NCBI RefSeq assembly: GCF_041146395.1
Contig: NC_090989.1
Coordinates: 120,775,501-120,839,500 of the forward strand
Source: Eulemur rufifrons
Lineage: Eukaryota > Chordata > Mammalia > Primates > Lemuridae
Reading direction: 5' to 3'
DNA length: 64,000 bases
In this document: piece by piece, positions 22,860 through 33,234 of the stretch
Numbering within the stretch: the stretch's first letter is position 1
Layout: each line of letters opens with the position of its first letter
Program-made: the position numbers and the translations under genes
Notes under the pieces: generated by a model
The model's input: the letters and a program-made list of their open reading frames with translations, nothing else
Told to the model about the DNA's origin: nothing
Database searches by the model: none

Positions 22860-25800
22860 AACAGGGCTATGAAAGGTGTCATGCATTCTAAATGTTTACA
22901 TGGAATAAATTAACACTTTAGCACTACAAAAATACAATGAATATATATGTGCTGACCCAAAGAGATTAATACAATTCATTAAAAATATTAATTCTTAGTG
23001 CACTATCAGTTTTCACTGACATTTCAATATTGTCAGGGAATGAGGGTGACTGTTGATACAATCTCATTTAAAGACAAGTGCAACAAGCTAAATCTGAGAT
23101 CCTTCCAGGCTTCCAGGCCTCAGCTCCTGAACTCTCCTGATGCTGCCTCCCTCTCCCATACCCACAGAACCTGAACACTGGAGATGCCTGTGCCCTGTAC
23201 ATTTTAGGAAGACAGAGTTCTCCTTCTCTGCGTGGCACCCACAGTACCCAGGCAGGTTGTAATTGCTTCCCGATGGGATGGGCAGAGGACTGCACTTGCA
23301 CTGTGAACAAGCACCTGTGTCCTCCCCCTCCAACCAGTCCCCCAGGTTAGGCCGGCCCATAAGTGCTGGCCTGCTCGACCTGCTGGACCAGCAGGAGCCC
23401 CCAAGGCCACAGTGCAGAGCTGTGCCTTTCCTCAACAGCTCTAGATATGCTCCTTGTATTTGAAAAATTATTTACTATGGTGATGTGTGATGCCTTTTTA
23501 AGAGAACAGATGGCACCTCCAATTACAATGCCTTAAAAGGAAACCCTAATGAGATTATAAAAGCCAACAAATTGACTTTTTCATACAGTACTTTCCTGGC
23601 ACACAATAAATCAAATATATAATGAGGTTCAATAAAATAATAGGTTTATTTACACTTGTTTTGCCTAGCATTGTGTTGCATCCCAGCCTTTCCCTCGGGG
23701 TCCCCTCACCAAGCACCTTCCCTGTCGGCCAACGCAGGGAGCTGGACAACACACCCACGAGCCACTCTTGGGTCTGGCCACCACAGCCACGTGTGGCTTT
23801 AATTTAGCTATTTCAGGTCTGACCCTAGCACTCTGCATGTCTAGGGGTGTAAGAGCACAGGGCATGGAAAGAGTGCAGTGGCTGTGGTGACACACAAAGG
23901 CAAGTCTAGCAATCACTCCCAATCTGGGTAAGGTGGGGAGATTGTTGTGGGACCATGGGGTAAGGAAGGTGCTCCTAACCCCAGAGCTAGCTGGACCAGA
24001 GACAGGAGAGAAAAGCCTGTGAAGTCCAATTGTAATGATATGGGTAGGTAGAGCAGAGGGAGGGTCTACCATGTACAGACTGGAGGCCTTAGGATATTGC
24101 TATTTTTTCCAGAAACTGGCCCTGCTCTGTTTCAAGTACATTAGATCAGATGACTGGAAGATAAGCCTTGAGAGATAGCTGGGAAGGGAGCTACAGCAAG
24201 GAGGACACTCCACACCAGCATTCTGAGCATTTGGTCATTGGTGACCTTCTCCAGGGACTGGATGAACTCACAGGGTATGCACGCTGAGGTGGGAAGCTGG
24301 GGGCCCAGGCTCCTGTTGGCATGAGTTGATCTGCAGATGGGTGCACAGGCAGAACTGGATGTTTTCAGGATGGAAGCTGTGAAACCCTGGCATGTGCTAT
24401 GGCAGCCATGGGGACTGGTCCGTGGTCTGGACATGCCAGCAGCAGTGATTCAGCATCCTTAAGTGACTTCTAAAGAAGTACATTAAACATGCTTTTTGGG
24501 CTCATGGAAGACCCCTGGGGAGCCTCAGAAATCAGTGGAAGAGACACCACAACCAAAAGATACGAACTTCAGTCAGCAGAAATGGAATCATTTCTGTTAA
24601 TATCAACCCACCAGAGAGGGAGGTCTGGGGAAAATCAGTTTACAAGAGGATGAACTTTTCCTCAGTTCTAATCTATAAGCATTGATCGAGCTCAGGACCT
24701 TGATCTAGAAGACACTTTCATTCTTCCTCTTTATCCAGCAAAGGTTATATACACTAGAAGGCTAGAATTAAGAAATTCTTCCACTCAGAGTCCAGCCATT
24801 TTTTTCTGTCCATCAAACCACAAGTATTCTGCGGTCTTCTGTTCTGGGAGTGGGTGGGAGGGATTTGGCACAGAGAGGTGTAAGGGAAGATCTCTGCTCA
24901 AAGAAATCTAGGCAGCAGCATCCAATGCAGAAGAAAGTTCTAGCATAATTAGAGGCTAACCTGGAGCATTGACCTCCAAATACAATGGGAATACTGAAAA
25001 GAGAGATCATCCCTACTGCAGGACTGCAATGCTTAGGGGAGTCGGAGCAAGTTCTGTGAAGTGCTCTGTAGGGACAGAACTGATTCTTTCTTCCCACTAT
25101 TAAGGGATTAAGGGGTAAATACCAGAAGGAAATTATCCCTTCCTCCATCTTTACCCAGGGAGTGGAGTTGCCTCTCCCTATCTTGGGGAGAATGACTGCC
25201 CTTCCCTCAACAGCAGATAATGGCAGAGTGGATGTAGCTGACACATTAGCCCTAGTCTCTAGAATTTCTGCCTTTGACATTCACTCTGTGATCAGGCCTC
25301 TGCTCTTGTTATTTGGCAGGGGCACAGGTGCTACACCATGCTGGACACTGGAAGGGAAACAAGGACATGAGTATATGGTCCTGGCACACAAGGACCTTCA
25401 TTTGGCAACTGAGATGAGACAAGAACAGAATAACTGGACAGGTAATAAAATAATGAGAACTATAAGGGGGGTCCGGTTACAGAGATACAGGAAACCCAGT
25501 GAAGAGAGAGGATATTCTCGGCTGTAGGGACCAGAAGTTGCTTCTTGGAGGAGGTGACTGGAAGAGTTACTAGGAGTTGTTGCAATATCTTAGTGGATCT
25601 TGATTTTGCACCCAAGAAAACTCCCCAGGCTGGCATATGACAGGCAGAAGTTTCCCTGCTGGGTGGGAAGAGGGCCCTCTCATATGGTAGGTAAGGAGAT
25701 GAAAGAATATAACCTTGACTCTGCTACTGAGCAGAGAGAAGGGCCCTGTACCTCCAGCACAGAAGCTATACATTTCAGCACCATGGCCAGCATTTCTGCC

Positions 25801-25895
25801 TTGCACTGCAATGGAAGAGCGAGGTCTACTCTTCCTTGGCCCAGGCCCGCCACTCTCAGGAAACCAAACTCCCCAGCCCAAAACCCTTAATAGAC
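22860..25895. other. Intronic sequence before the exon, nothing recognised
   Basis: Repeat-poor unique DNA. The first 200 bp are AT-rich. Several frames of 100-150 codons are open but none resembles a known protein, and they overlap each other on both strands. No RNA gene was seen. Confidence 0.5.
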
Positions 25896-25904
25896 ACTTA
25901 CTAG
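25896..25904 (-). other. EPHB1: Splice donor of intron 4
   Basis: On the minus strand the exon ends in ACTA and the intron starts GTAAGT (25901 down to 25896), a strong U1-type donor. This boundary gives the 156-bp exon length typical of Eph exon 4 and leaves one base of a split codon, consistent with a Ser codon (AGC) completed by the next exon. Confidence 0.9.
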
Positions 25905-26057
25905 TGCATGCCACTTCTGGGGGGTCAAAATCCGCTCGGTAATAGCCGGTCCGGCAGGTGCAGATGGGAGATGCCTCTGAAGGGGAGCGGCTGTTAGAGG
26001 GGCAGTGGGAGCAGCCTTCAGCTTCCTGGCTGGCCTTGAACATCCCTGCAGGGCAGG
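25902..26057 (-). CDS. EPHB1: Ephrin type-B receptor 1, exon 4 (cysteine-rich Eph-receptor module)
   Basis: EPHB1 is a receptor tyrosine kinase at the plasma membrane that binds ephrin-B ligands and guides axons and cell positioning. This exon encodes part of the extracellular cysteine-rich region between the ephrin-binding domain and the first fibronectin III domain. It is 156 bp: two bases finishing an Ala codon, 51 full codons, then one base of the next codon (phase 1 in and out). Six cysteines are visible, at exon codons 1, 15, 18, 32, 34 and 50, in the EGF-like/GCC2-GCC3 pattern. The stretches KASQEAEGCSHCPSNSRS, ICTCRTGYYRADFDPPEVAC match EPHB1 as I remember it; EPHB2 instead has ANQGDEACTHCPINSRT and EPHB3 differs further. 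The length and phase agree with exon 4 of Eph genes. The acceptor (TTCCAG) and donor (GTAAGT) are good and there is no internal stop, so it looks functional and not a pseudogene. Relative to remembered EPHB1, codon 5 is Met for Thr and codon 26 is Ser for Ala. The rest of the gene lies outside the window. Confidence 0.96.
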
Positions 26058-26090
26058 CTGGAACACAAAGAGACCATATGAGAATTAACT
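26058..26090 (-). other. EPHB1: Splice acceptor of intron 3, with polypyrimidine tract and possible branch point
   Basis: On the minus strand the intron ends TCTCTTTGTGTTCCAG directly before the exon. The AG occupies 26059-26058 and is preceded by a pyrimidine-rich run. A TTAAT motif whose branch adenosine would be 26085 lies 28 nt from the exon edge, a normal spacing. The acceptor is seen directly; the branch point is inference. Confidence 0.85.
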
Positions 26091-26289
26091 CAAGAGTGGC
26101 ATCCAGAAACCCTTCCCTAGAACTGGGAAACAAAAGATTTTTCCTCCCTAAAGAAGACATTAAGATGCCCCCTTGCACTAAATGAGCATATCTGATTGAA
26201 GACACACCTATTTAGCACTTCCAAGTCTTCAAAAAATTCTTGGTGAAATATACCTTTCTGGTACCAATGGCCTCTCTCACTTGAACAAT

Positions 26290-26400
26290 ATGAATAATAA
26301 TTCTTCCCCTTCAGGTGTGTCAAGAGGTTTAATTGAGAAAATGAATCTAATGTGTAGCTCGGTTCCTGGGATGTAAGTGCTCTATAAATGGCTATTTCCT
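26290..26400 (+). repeat. MIR SINE 3' fragment, sense
   Basis: It shows 'tgtgtcaagaggtttaattgagaaaatgaatctaatgtgtagctcggttcctgggatgtaagtgctctataaatggc', the 3' half of MIR. Confidence 0.7.
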
Positions 26401-27107
26401 CCCCTTCTACCTATTTAACAATCAGGGCCTATACCCTGCACCACTCACTGAAGGAATCCTGTCTGATGGCCTCAGATGGCAAGGGGTCTTGGTTGACAGT
26501 GGACTGGCCTTATGGTTCTTAAACACCATGTTACATGAGGAACACCATGAGATAACATTCACTTGTTATGAATGATGGTAAAAGACTGAAATTCATGAGT
26601 GATTCTTTAAAAATACATTAAAGTGATTTCAAGGTTATTACATCATTCTCCCTTAATTGCATTTTGATATGCTTTGGGGGTCGGGCAAGAAAAGTATGAC
26701 TTTTCAGACACTGCACCAGTGTGTCATGCACTTGGTGTCATGTACATGGCAGTGTGGAAAGTTAAAAATACCTGGTACAGCCTGATACCCACTGAAGGTG
26801 CCTCCATATGTGGAATGCCTCCTCCTACTTCCCTGTGGGATCAGCCTACAATGAGTCATGCCCTGAAAATATGGCTGAAGGCTGTCCCTTAGGCTCTGAT
26901 CATGTCTCATCTACAGACCTTCTAGTCCAGACACCTGGTCTCCTTGCTGATCCCTCAAAAGATTGATCCCACCTGCTTTACTTTCCTGAGTCACTTTCTC
27001 ACCATCTCAGCCACTGAATCTTCCTGTTTCCATGGAACTTGCTCTGGCTCATCTTCCTTTGAGACTCTATAAAACTTACTGCCTGGTCAACTTGTTTGGC
27101 TTTCTTA

Positions 27108-27240
27108 CGCCTCACTAATTCATTCAGCAAACATTTACGGTGCACCTCCTGAGAACCTAACTCAGGAAATTAGAGAACAGGGTTTACCTTCAAGGAGCTC
27201 TTGATCCAGTGTAGTCCTACAATTATAACACCATGTGATC
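27108..27240 (-). repeat. L2 LINE 3' end, antisense
   Basis: It shows 'actaattcattcagcaaacatttacggtgcacctcc...caaggagctcttgatccagtg', the L2 terminus in reverse. Confidence 0.75.
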
Positions 27241-27339
27241 ATTGCATAATGGAAATACCATCCTAATGGTTTCTACTTACACAAAGCTCATCTTCCCAAA
27301 TATATTGTTCCCTCCTGGAACGTGCAGAGTATTCTTTAA

Positions 27340-27500
27340 TAATAGCAGTGGCCACCATCTGTTAACTTGTCTTGTTAAGTGCGTTACACACATTACTCTA
27401 TGGGGTAGCTATTATTATCTCCATTTTGCTAATGAGGAAATTGGGACACGGAGAGGTTAAAAAAGTTACCCACGATCACACAGTGGGAGAAATGATAGTG
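27340..27500 (-). repeat. MIR SINE, antisense
   Basis: It shows 'tactctatggggtagctattattatctccattttgctaatgaggaaattgggacacggagaggttaaaaaagttacccacgatcacacagtgg', a clear MIR core in reverse. Confidence 0.88.
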
Positions 27501-27678
27501 ATGACATATATATAAAGCTATTTTGAAAAATATGCACTGCTTTTCTGCCAAGGCAAGAGGGAAGAACTATTTCCCATGCTGTGAAGGTTTTCCCACTCCA
27601 TTGCTCACTTGGGGTGACTCTGGGTGAGCTCCGAGGTGGGAGGCAATCTCTGGAATGCAGTGTTCCGGGACGGTACAA

Positions 27679-27882
27679 CCCAAGTGTGTTCCATGGAACC
27701 CAAGTTCCCTGGATTGTTAACACCTATTACCAGATATCAGATATTTTGAAATGTGAGTTTAAAAAAGTGAATCTCATGCTTTATTGTAGGATTTCTCAGA
27801 ACTTCCAGAATGGGATACAGAATGCCACACTTTTTCACCAAGAAGCCCTACTTTGCAGAACATTCCCTGGAACACACTGGGG
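27679..27882. repeat. Inverted repeat with 21-bp arms (possible DNA transposon remnant)
   Basis: The left arm 27679-27699 and the reverse complement of 27862-27882 match at 18 of 21 positions around the shared core AGTGTGTTCCA. The arms enclose about 160 bp. The layout suggests a short nonautonomous DNA transposon or an unrelated palindromic repeat; I could not name a family. Confidence 0.5.
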
Positions 27883-27899
27883 TAAATGTTGTTTCCCAG

Positions 27900-28695
27900 T
27901 TTGGGGGAAACTACAATTTCTGTTGTGATCCATGTAGGAACGGGCCACTTCCTGACCCATCTCAGCACGTTCAAAAGAAACTTCTCTGTAGAAAGAAAAG
28001 AAACTCATTTGAATCTTTACTAAAGACCCAGCCAACAAAACATCCAAGGGGAAAACACTGAATGGCATATCCAAAGTACCCTAGAATTCGGCTTACTAAT
28101 TTATCTGTCCAAGCCCACTCAGTAAAGTCTTTCCTTCTATTTTTCTCCCTCTTTCCTTTTCTTCTTTCCATACCTCTCCTCATGTCCTGTAAGAAGCACT
28201 TGGCCCTTTCCATGGTGAGTCCCCAGTGTTCCTGGCCCTGTTTGGCTCTGAGCTGCTGAACAGACACAGGCCAGGCCTGTGCTGCCTACACACTGCAGGG
28301 GCTCTGTTCCTGGAAAGGGGGGAGGGGAAGTGGTGACGACTCACAACTCAAGCATCATATTTTGTCCCTGCCACACTGCAATTTTCTTAATGTATCAATC
28401 TGAGTAGAACAAGGTGTTTTCCCTTTCTTTCCAGCACTTAAAAGCCTCCTCACTTTGCATTTAATAAGTTAACAGCATAAACAGTCATTCTGATATCCAC
28501 AAGTGGCAGAAGGATTTGGAAAGTGCCTTCCTCTGAGGCTTGTGATGGAGGAAGGCAGCTCTGGGTGACTAAGTCTCTGAACTCCAAGGCAGTCACAAGG
28601 GGAGGAAATAGAGGCCAAGAGGTCTAAAACTGGACTTTGGGGAGAGAAGCTCAGAGAAGCGTTGGGGAGAGAGGTCCTGGGAGAGGATGTGACTC
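27900..28695. other. Intronic sequence, nothing recognised
   Basis: Unique noncoding DNA. No gene or named repeat. Confidence 0.5.
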
Positions 28696-28699
28696 CATC

Positions 28700-28915
28700 C
28701 TCCCCAGAGAAATGAGCACTGGGCAGTCATCAGACAGTCCTGGGTCCAATTCCTGGCTCTGCTGGTTCCTAGCTGGGGGACCACTGACAAGTTATGTAAT
28801 CCCTCAGAGCCTCAATTTGCTCATCTGTATAAAAGATCTATAAAAAAGAACCTTATACTTCCCACAATAACTCCCACAGGTCATTAGAATTGAATAATAT
28901 CAAATTTGAAATGTA
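28700..28915 (+). repeat. MIR SINE, sense
   Basis: It shows 'cagacagtcctgggtccaattcctggctctgctggttcctagctgggggacc...cctcagagcctcaatttgctcatctgtataaaag', near full length. Confidence 0.87.
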
Positions 28916-29825
28916 GCTATTAATATGTGCTAATAATGTTAATTTCTCTCCACTCCAACTTACTTCTTTTTAAAAAACAAGATTTCTCTGCAGGGATTTT
29001 CAGAATTCAGAGTCAGAATATAAATTTGGAGTCCCAAAGTGGGTAAATAAATCCTGGAACCAAATGAAAGAATGGGTTTCTGCATAGATTATTTATTTCT
29101 GTTTTTTAAAATGAGTTAATCATTATATGCATAAGATACATTTTACATATAATTGCAAAATGGGTGAATATCTTAATATCTTAATAAGATCTGTGTCTAG
29201 GCATTCTTAATTTATAAAAAAAGCATTATTCCTAAGTTCGTTTGTTAAATTTTCAGATTTTTACTTGTAACCACATTCGTGCTGCATTTTCTCATAAAAT
29301 TAATGCTTTAAATGGTTAAAGTGCCAGACTAATCCACAAAGCCTTTATAACTTGTCTTGTATCAGACACAACTAATAAGAAATAGAAGTTAACAATATTA
29401 TTATTTTAATAAAAATTTAACATAGAAAAATAAATAAGAAAACTGAGCTTTCCCTTGAGAAAAAGCAGGTTTAATTAGGGATGATAAATGGAGCTTCTGG
29501 GTAGATTCTGACAAAAAATATGTAGGCTAAGAGAAGCAAATGCAAATGGCCTTTGGGGCCGGGTCAGTGGCTTAAGTGCCTAAAGCAGCTGGGAGTAACA
29601 GTACAAAATGTTGCAGACTCTGGCAGCCTGGAGACTGGACACCTGCCTAAAGCCTCTGTGGTTTCAAAAAATAACAATTCAACACTGCCATAGCCTAACC
29701 AAACACATCTTGCACTCCCAAGCAATTTTGAGGTGGCTAACGTAATTCCTTGCTTTAATATCTTTTCAAAACTCAGGGGTTCCCTCTCTCGATACAGAAT
29801 TATGGTCAGCACTATTACTACAGTT
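28916..29825. other. AT-rich intronic sequence
   Basis: Strongly AT-rich from about 28910 to 29460, with no repeat family I can name and no gene. It may include an eroded L1 3' end, but I cannot support that. Confidence 0.45.
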
Positions 29826-29828
29826 ATG

Positions 29829-29950
29829 AGTCCCTCATTCAACAAATGTTTATCGAGGGTCTGCCCCTAGCCAGGCACTGCGCTAGAGGAATAGAGCAGA
29901 GCACAGATGGGGTCGCAGGCTTTAGGAAGTGCCCTTGCTGGTGGAGGATG
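29829..29950 (-). repeat. L2 LINE 3' end, antisense
   Basis: It shows 'ccctcattcaacaaatgtttatcgagggtctgcccctagccaggcactgcgctagagg', the L2 terminus in reverse. Confidence 0.78.
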
Positions 29951-30424
29951 CAGATGTTGGAACACTGTGTCTGATACAGCTATGCTTGTGTGTACACAGG
30001 GGACCAGTCAGCCAGGATGTGCATCTTTCAGGGATCCATCTTTACAAGATGAGGGTGCTGTGAAACATTTTCTTGTGCTGGCTAGGGAGTGAGATTCAGA
30101 AGGAGAGGGAAAGACAAAGCAAGAAGAGGATGGGTGGAAGATCAGAAGAGGTAGGAAGGGGAATTAGATCAGAAAGTGCCAGCCTGGGACGCCAGTAGTG
30201 GAGTTTCATTACTGTTCCAAGAGGTGGGTGGGAAGAGAAGAGCCACCTGAACCTTGCTGTGTATTCGCATAAGACCTTTGTCAGTGCGGCACCTGTAACT
30301 TCTGACACAGATGCAACCTACAATTGCTTTGCTTCCTTAAAATAAGGGGGTTTGCTTTCTCCATTCAAGTGATCACAGTTCAGACAGAAGACCTAGAAGC
30401 TCACAGAGCCAAGGCTTTAGGACG

Positions 30425-30455
30425 GCGCATGCGCACACACATGCACACACACAAA
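30425..30455. repeat. Short (CA)n-like microsatellite
   Basis: Alternating CA with interruptions ('cgcacacacatgcacacacacaaacc'), preceded by the self-complementary GCGCATGCGC at 30424-30433. Confidence 0.7.
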
Positions 30456-30539
30456 CCTCTCTCCCACCCCTGACTTCAGCAAAGGGAAGAGACAAGACCT
30501 GAGTCTCCCATCTATCAGCATGTGTGTATTTTCCATTCA

Positions 30540-32120
30540 ACAGACAAAACACACGTTTCCCTCCCCCTTCTAGTGCGAACCAACTGTTACATGTCACCTC
30601 TAGCTAGTATCCAGAAGGTCACCTTGAAACACCCACCCAACTTAGAGCCTCAACCAACGATGTAACAAATTACCTGCTGCTTAGAATATTCTCAAGAACA
30701 CCCCTCCCCTCCCGTCCCTGCACGCAGACTTCCAATGACACTGAATCCATCACCGACAGTACTATTACTTTATAAAGAAACAGATTAAGTGTCTCATAAA
30801 CAGTGCAGTGATTGAGATAATGGAAAGCGCTTCTCGTCCCCATCTGCAGCATCAGGTTATGAAGCATTTCCAAGCAGCCAGGAAGAGGAAATTAATAGAA
30901 GCAAGAGGGAATAACCACTTTTATGCAATTTCCTCAGGAGATAGTGGACCATCTAATCTTTATTGGAGCCCTTTAACCTGTCACTCAGCACTCACCAGAG
31001 CCTCTTTAGCTCTCACAATTTTTCTTGATATCAAAGGAAGATAAAATGAAAACCTCAAAACATTATTTTAGAATTTTCAAATCTGGAGGGTACACATTGT
31101 CTCTGCCCCTCCTCCCTCAAATGAGGCCTCAAAAAACAACATTTTTATGCAGCAGAAATGTGGAAGAGCTTAACTATTCCCAGTGCATGGTCCAGGGGGT
31201 CAGAGCTACACCGCAGGAAGGAAATCTCTCCTTGCATTTTAAATGGGATTCTTCCCTCCACCGCCACCTTCTGTCCTTGCTCTTTCTTTTTAATAATCTG
31301 ATTACTTCTTCTGATCTAATTTTTTTTTTCACCAAATGAGTTTGCAAAGGTTCATGCCAATGAATATTCATCCCCTGCTTAAGAACCGGGTGCCTTTTTC
31401 TCAAGGCAGGTGCAGCTCAGCAGCTGGCTTGGGGAAGTGTGCCTGCCTCACGGGGCAACAGTGAGAGGGGCAAGACACGCTTCTGCCCAGGAGGAAGAAG
31501 GTTCTCAGCCCAGAGCACATTGCTCCTTAAACCTCCCCTTTATCTCCGTGCTTTGCTCCTACTCTATAAGAGATGCAGAAAAGCCTCTCTCAGGAGCTGT
31601 GAAGGATTTTGTGATAGGTGTGGTGATATTGTTGGTGGGCAAGAAATTCCTGCAGGCTGTGCTCAGAGCTCTGCACAGCTCTTCCCATAGATCTCATGGC
31701 CCCACACTGGGCCTGGTATTTAGAATCACTCCTGTAGTTGAATGTCTCCATCACCATCACATTACTGGTGGCTGACACCATGGATTCCTGACTCTGAAAG
31801 TCCAGGCATGAGGCTTCCTGGAAGGGACCAATGTCACTGTGCTGGGATTCCCCTGTCTACTCCCAAAAGTGGTGCTTGCTTTTCCAGAACAGATTTTCCT
31901 GAACAACCCCAGCACATTCCATTATCCCACTGGGCCCCAGGGCCTTGTGGGAGCTCCCACTTTTCTTTATATTCATGGCTATGCATTGAGAAAGAAGTAG
32001 TTCCCAGGCATCCATCCATCCATCCATCCAGCTACCATATTAGTTTGGAAGCTCTTTAAAGGTTGACACTAGGTCTCGTCACCTTGTAGTTCCCTTTCTG
32101 CAGTGCTCAGCACAAGCCTT
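30540..32120. other. Intronic sequence, repeat-poor; possible conserved stretch at 30770-31080
   Basis: No gene is supported. The AT-rich portion at 30770-31080 has repeated TAAT and GATAA words and no repeat signature, so it could be a conserved noncoding element. A (CCAT)n run lies near 32010-32030. Confidence 0.35.
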
Positions 32121-32123
32121 CCC

Positions 32124-32127
32124 CATA

Positions 32128-32136
<9 letters not shown>
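32124..32136. repeat. Target-site duplication, left copy, of the Alu at 32162-32499
   Basis: CATAGGCATATAT, matching 32500-32512. The expanded AT tract begins inside this copy. Confidence 0.8.

Positions 32137-32161
<25 letters not shown>
32131..32161. repeat. (AT)n microsatellite at the Alu insertion point
   Basis: About fifteen AT units between the left target-site copy and the Alu poly-T. The right-hand target copy has only a short ATATAT, so the tract expanded after or during the insertion. Confidence 0.92.
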
Positions 32162-32176
<15 letters not shown>

Positions 32177-32499
32177 GAGACAGAGTGTCGCTTTGTTGCC
32201 CTGGCTAGAGTGAGTGCCATGGCGTCAGCCTAGCTCACAGCAATCTCAAACTCCTGGGCTTAAGCAATCCTACTGCCTCAGCCTCCTGAGTAGCTGGGAC
32301 TACAGGCATGCACCACCGTGCCTGGCTAATATTTTTTTTCTATATATATTTTAGTTGGCCAGATAATTTCTTTCTATTTTTAGTAGAGACAGGGTCTCGC
32401 TCTTGCTCAGGCTGGTCTCAAACTCCTGACCTCGAGCGATCCACCAGCCTCAGCCTCCCAGAGTGCTAGGATTCCAGGCGTGAGCCACCTCGCCTGGCC
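32162..32499 (-). mobile_element. Strepsirrhine (lemur-type) dimeric Alu SINE
   Basis: A second full-length Alu in reverse orientation, with poly-T at 32162-32176 and 'gtgtcgctttgttgccctgg', 'tatatatattttagttggcc' and 'ctcttgctcaggctgg' as in the copy at 4121-4466. A 13-bp target-site duplication (32124-32136 and 32500-32512) flanks it. It shows more CpG decay than the first copy (for example 'cctcgcctggcc' for 'ccgcgcccggcc'), so it is probably older or more mutated. Same direction as EPHB1. Confidence 0.97.
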
Positions 32500-32512
32500 C
32501 ATAGGCATATAT
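32500..32512. repeat. Target-site duplication, right copy, of the Alu at 32162-32499
   Basis: CATAGGCATATAT, identical to 32124-32136, followed by unique sequence 'taatacc'. Confidence 0.85.
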
Positions 32513-32699
32513 TAATACCTTCTATGGCTTGTCGGACTGAATGTTCACCGAAGGTCTGCTGTGATAAGACCCAAAAGATAAAAGCTGTGGCATTAATAAT
32601 AACAACAGCAAATCTGATCTTAATATTAGAGGGTGTGAGGTAAAGGACACTCCCATACAAAGTGTGGATTCTTTTAGTTTTCCAGGAGGGTTATTTGAT

Positions 32700-33205
32700 G
32701 ATGTGTATTAAGAGCTTCAAAACAGTCCAACATTTTATTCAACAATTCCACTTCCAAAAACTTATTCTAAAGGGAAAAACAAGCAGGTGTGGAAAAAGAT
32801 TTATGTTCATGGATATTAATCATAATGTTATTTATAATAGGGAAGAAAGAAAGAACATAAAGAAAGAAGAAAGGAAGGGAGGGAGGGAAGAAGGAATAAA
32901 GAAAGGAAAAAAGAAAAGAAGGAACTTGAAAGTCCAATAATAGGATATTGACTAAACAAATTATGGAACATGCATATAATGGAATATTATATAGCCATTG
33001 AAATTATGTCTTGGAAAAATATTTTTAAAGCAGGTTCTAAATCTATATACAGAGTATGAACTTTATTACATGCACACACATACACATGTATATACCATAC
33101 TTACTAAAATGAAAAATGTAATCTGGGAATGGTGGCATTATTGATGATGATTATTTTTCTGTACTTTACCAATGTTTTGCATTGCACTTACATGACTTTA
33201 GTCAT
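32700..33205 (+). mobile_element. Old L1 (L1ME/HAL1-like) 3' end, sense
   Basis: It shows 'caacaattccacttccaaaaacttattctaaagg', 'gtccaataataggatattgactaaacaaattatggaacatgcatataatggaatattatatagcc', 'tttttctgtactttaccaatgttttgcattgc'. The frame is destroyed. A purine-rich simple repeat has grown inside it (32838-32925). Confidence 0.85.
32838..32925 (+). repeat. Polypurine (GAAA/GGAA)n tract
   Basis: About 88 bases almost purely A and G, lying where old L1 elements have an A-rich linker between 'tttataatag' and 'gtccaacaatagg'. It is likely an expansion of that linker. Confidence 0.88.
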
Positions 33206-33234
33206 TCAAGGAAATCTCATTCACTACATTTTTT

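Noticed and set aside
24813..25280. 155-codon minus-strand open frame near the exon
   Set aside because: Considered as another EPHB1 exon, but the residues do not match any Eph domain and there is no matching exon length or phase.
25902..26057. EPHB2 or EPHB3 as the identity of the exon
   Set aside because: EPHB2 and EPHB3 differ at many positions in this module (for example ANQGDEACTHCPINSRT in EPHB2), whereas the residues here follow EPHB1 nearly throughout.
25570..26205. 211-codon minus-strand frame around the EPHB1 exon taken as a single gene
   Set aside because: Only 25902-26057 matches the receptor; the flanks read across the splice sites into intron and are not conserved protein.
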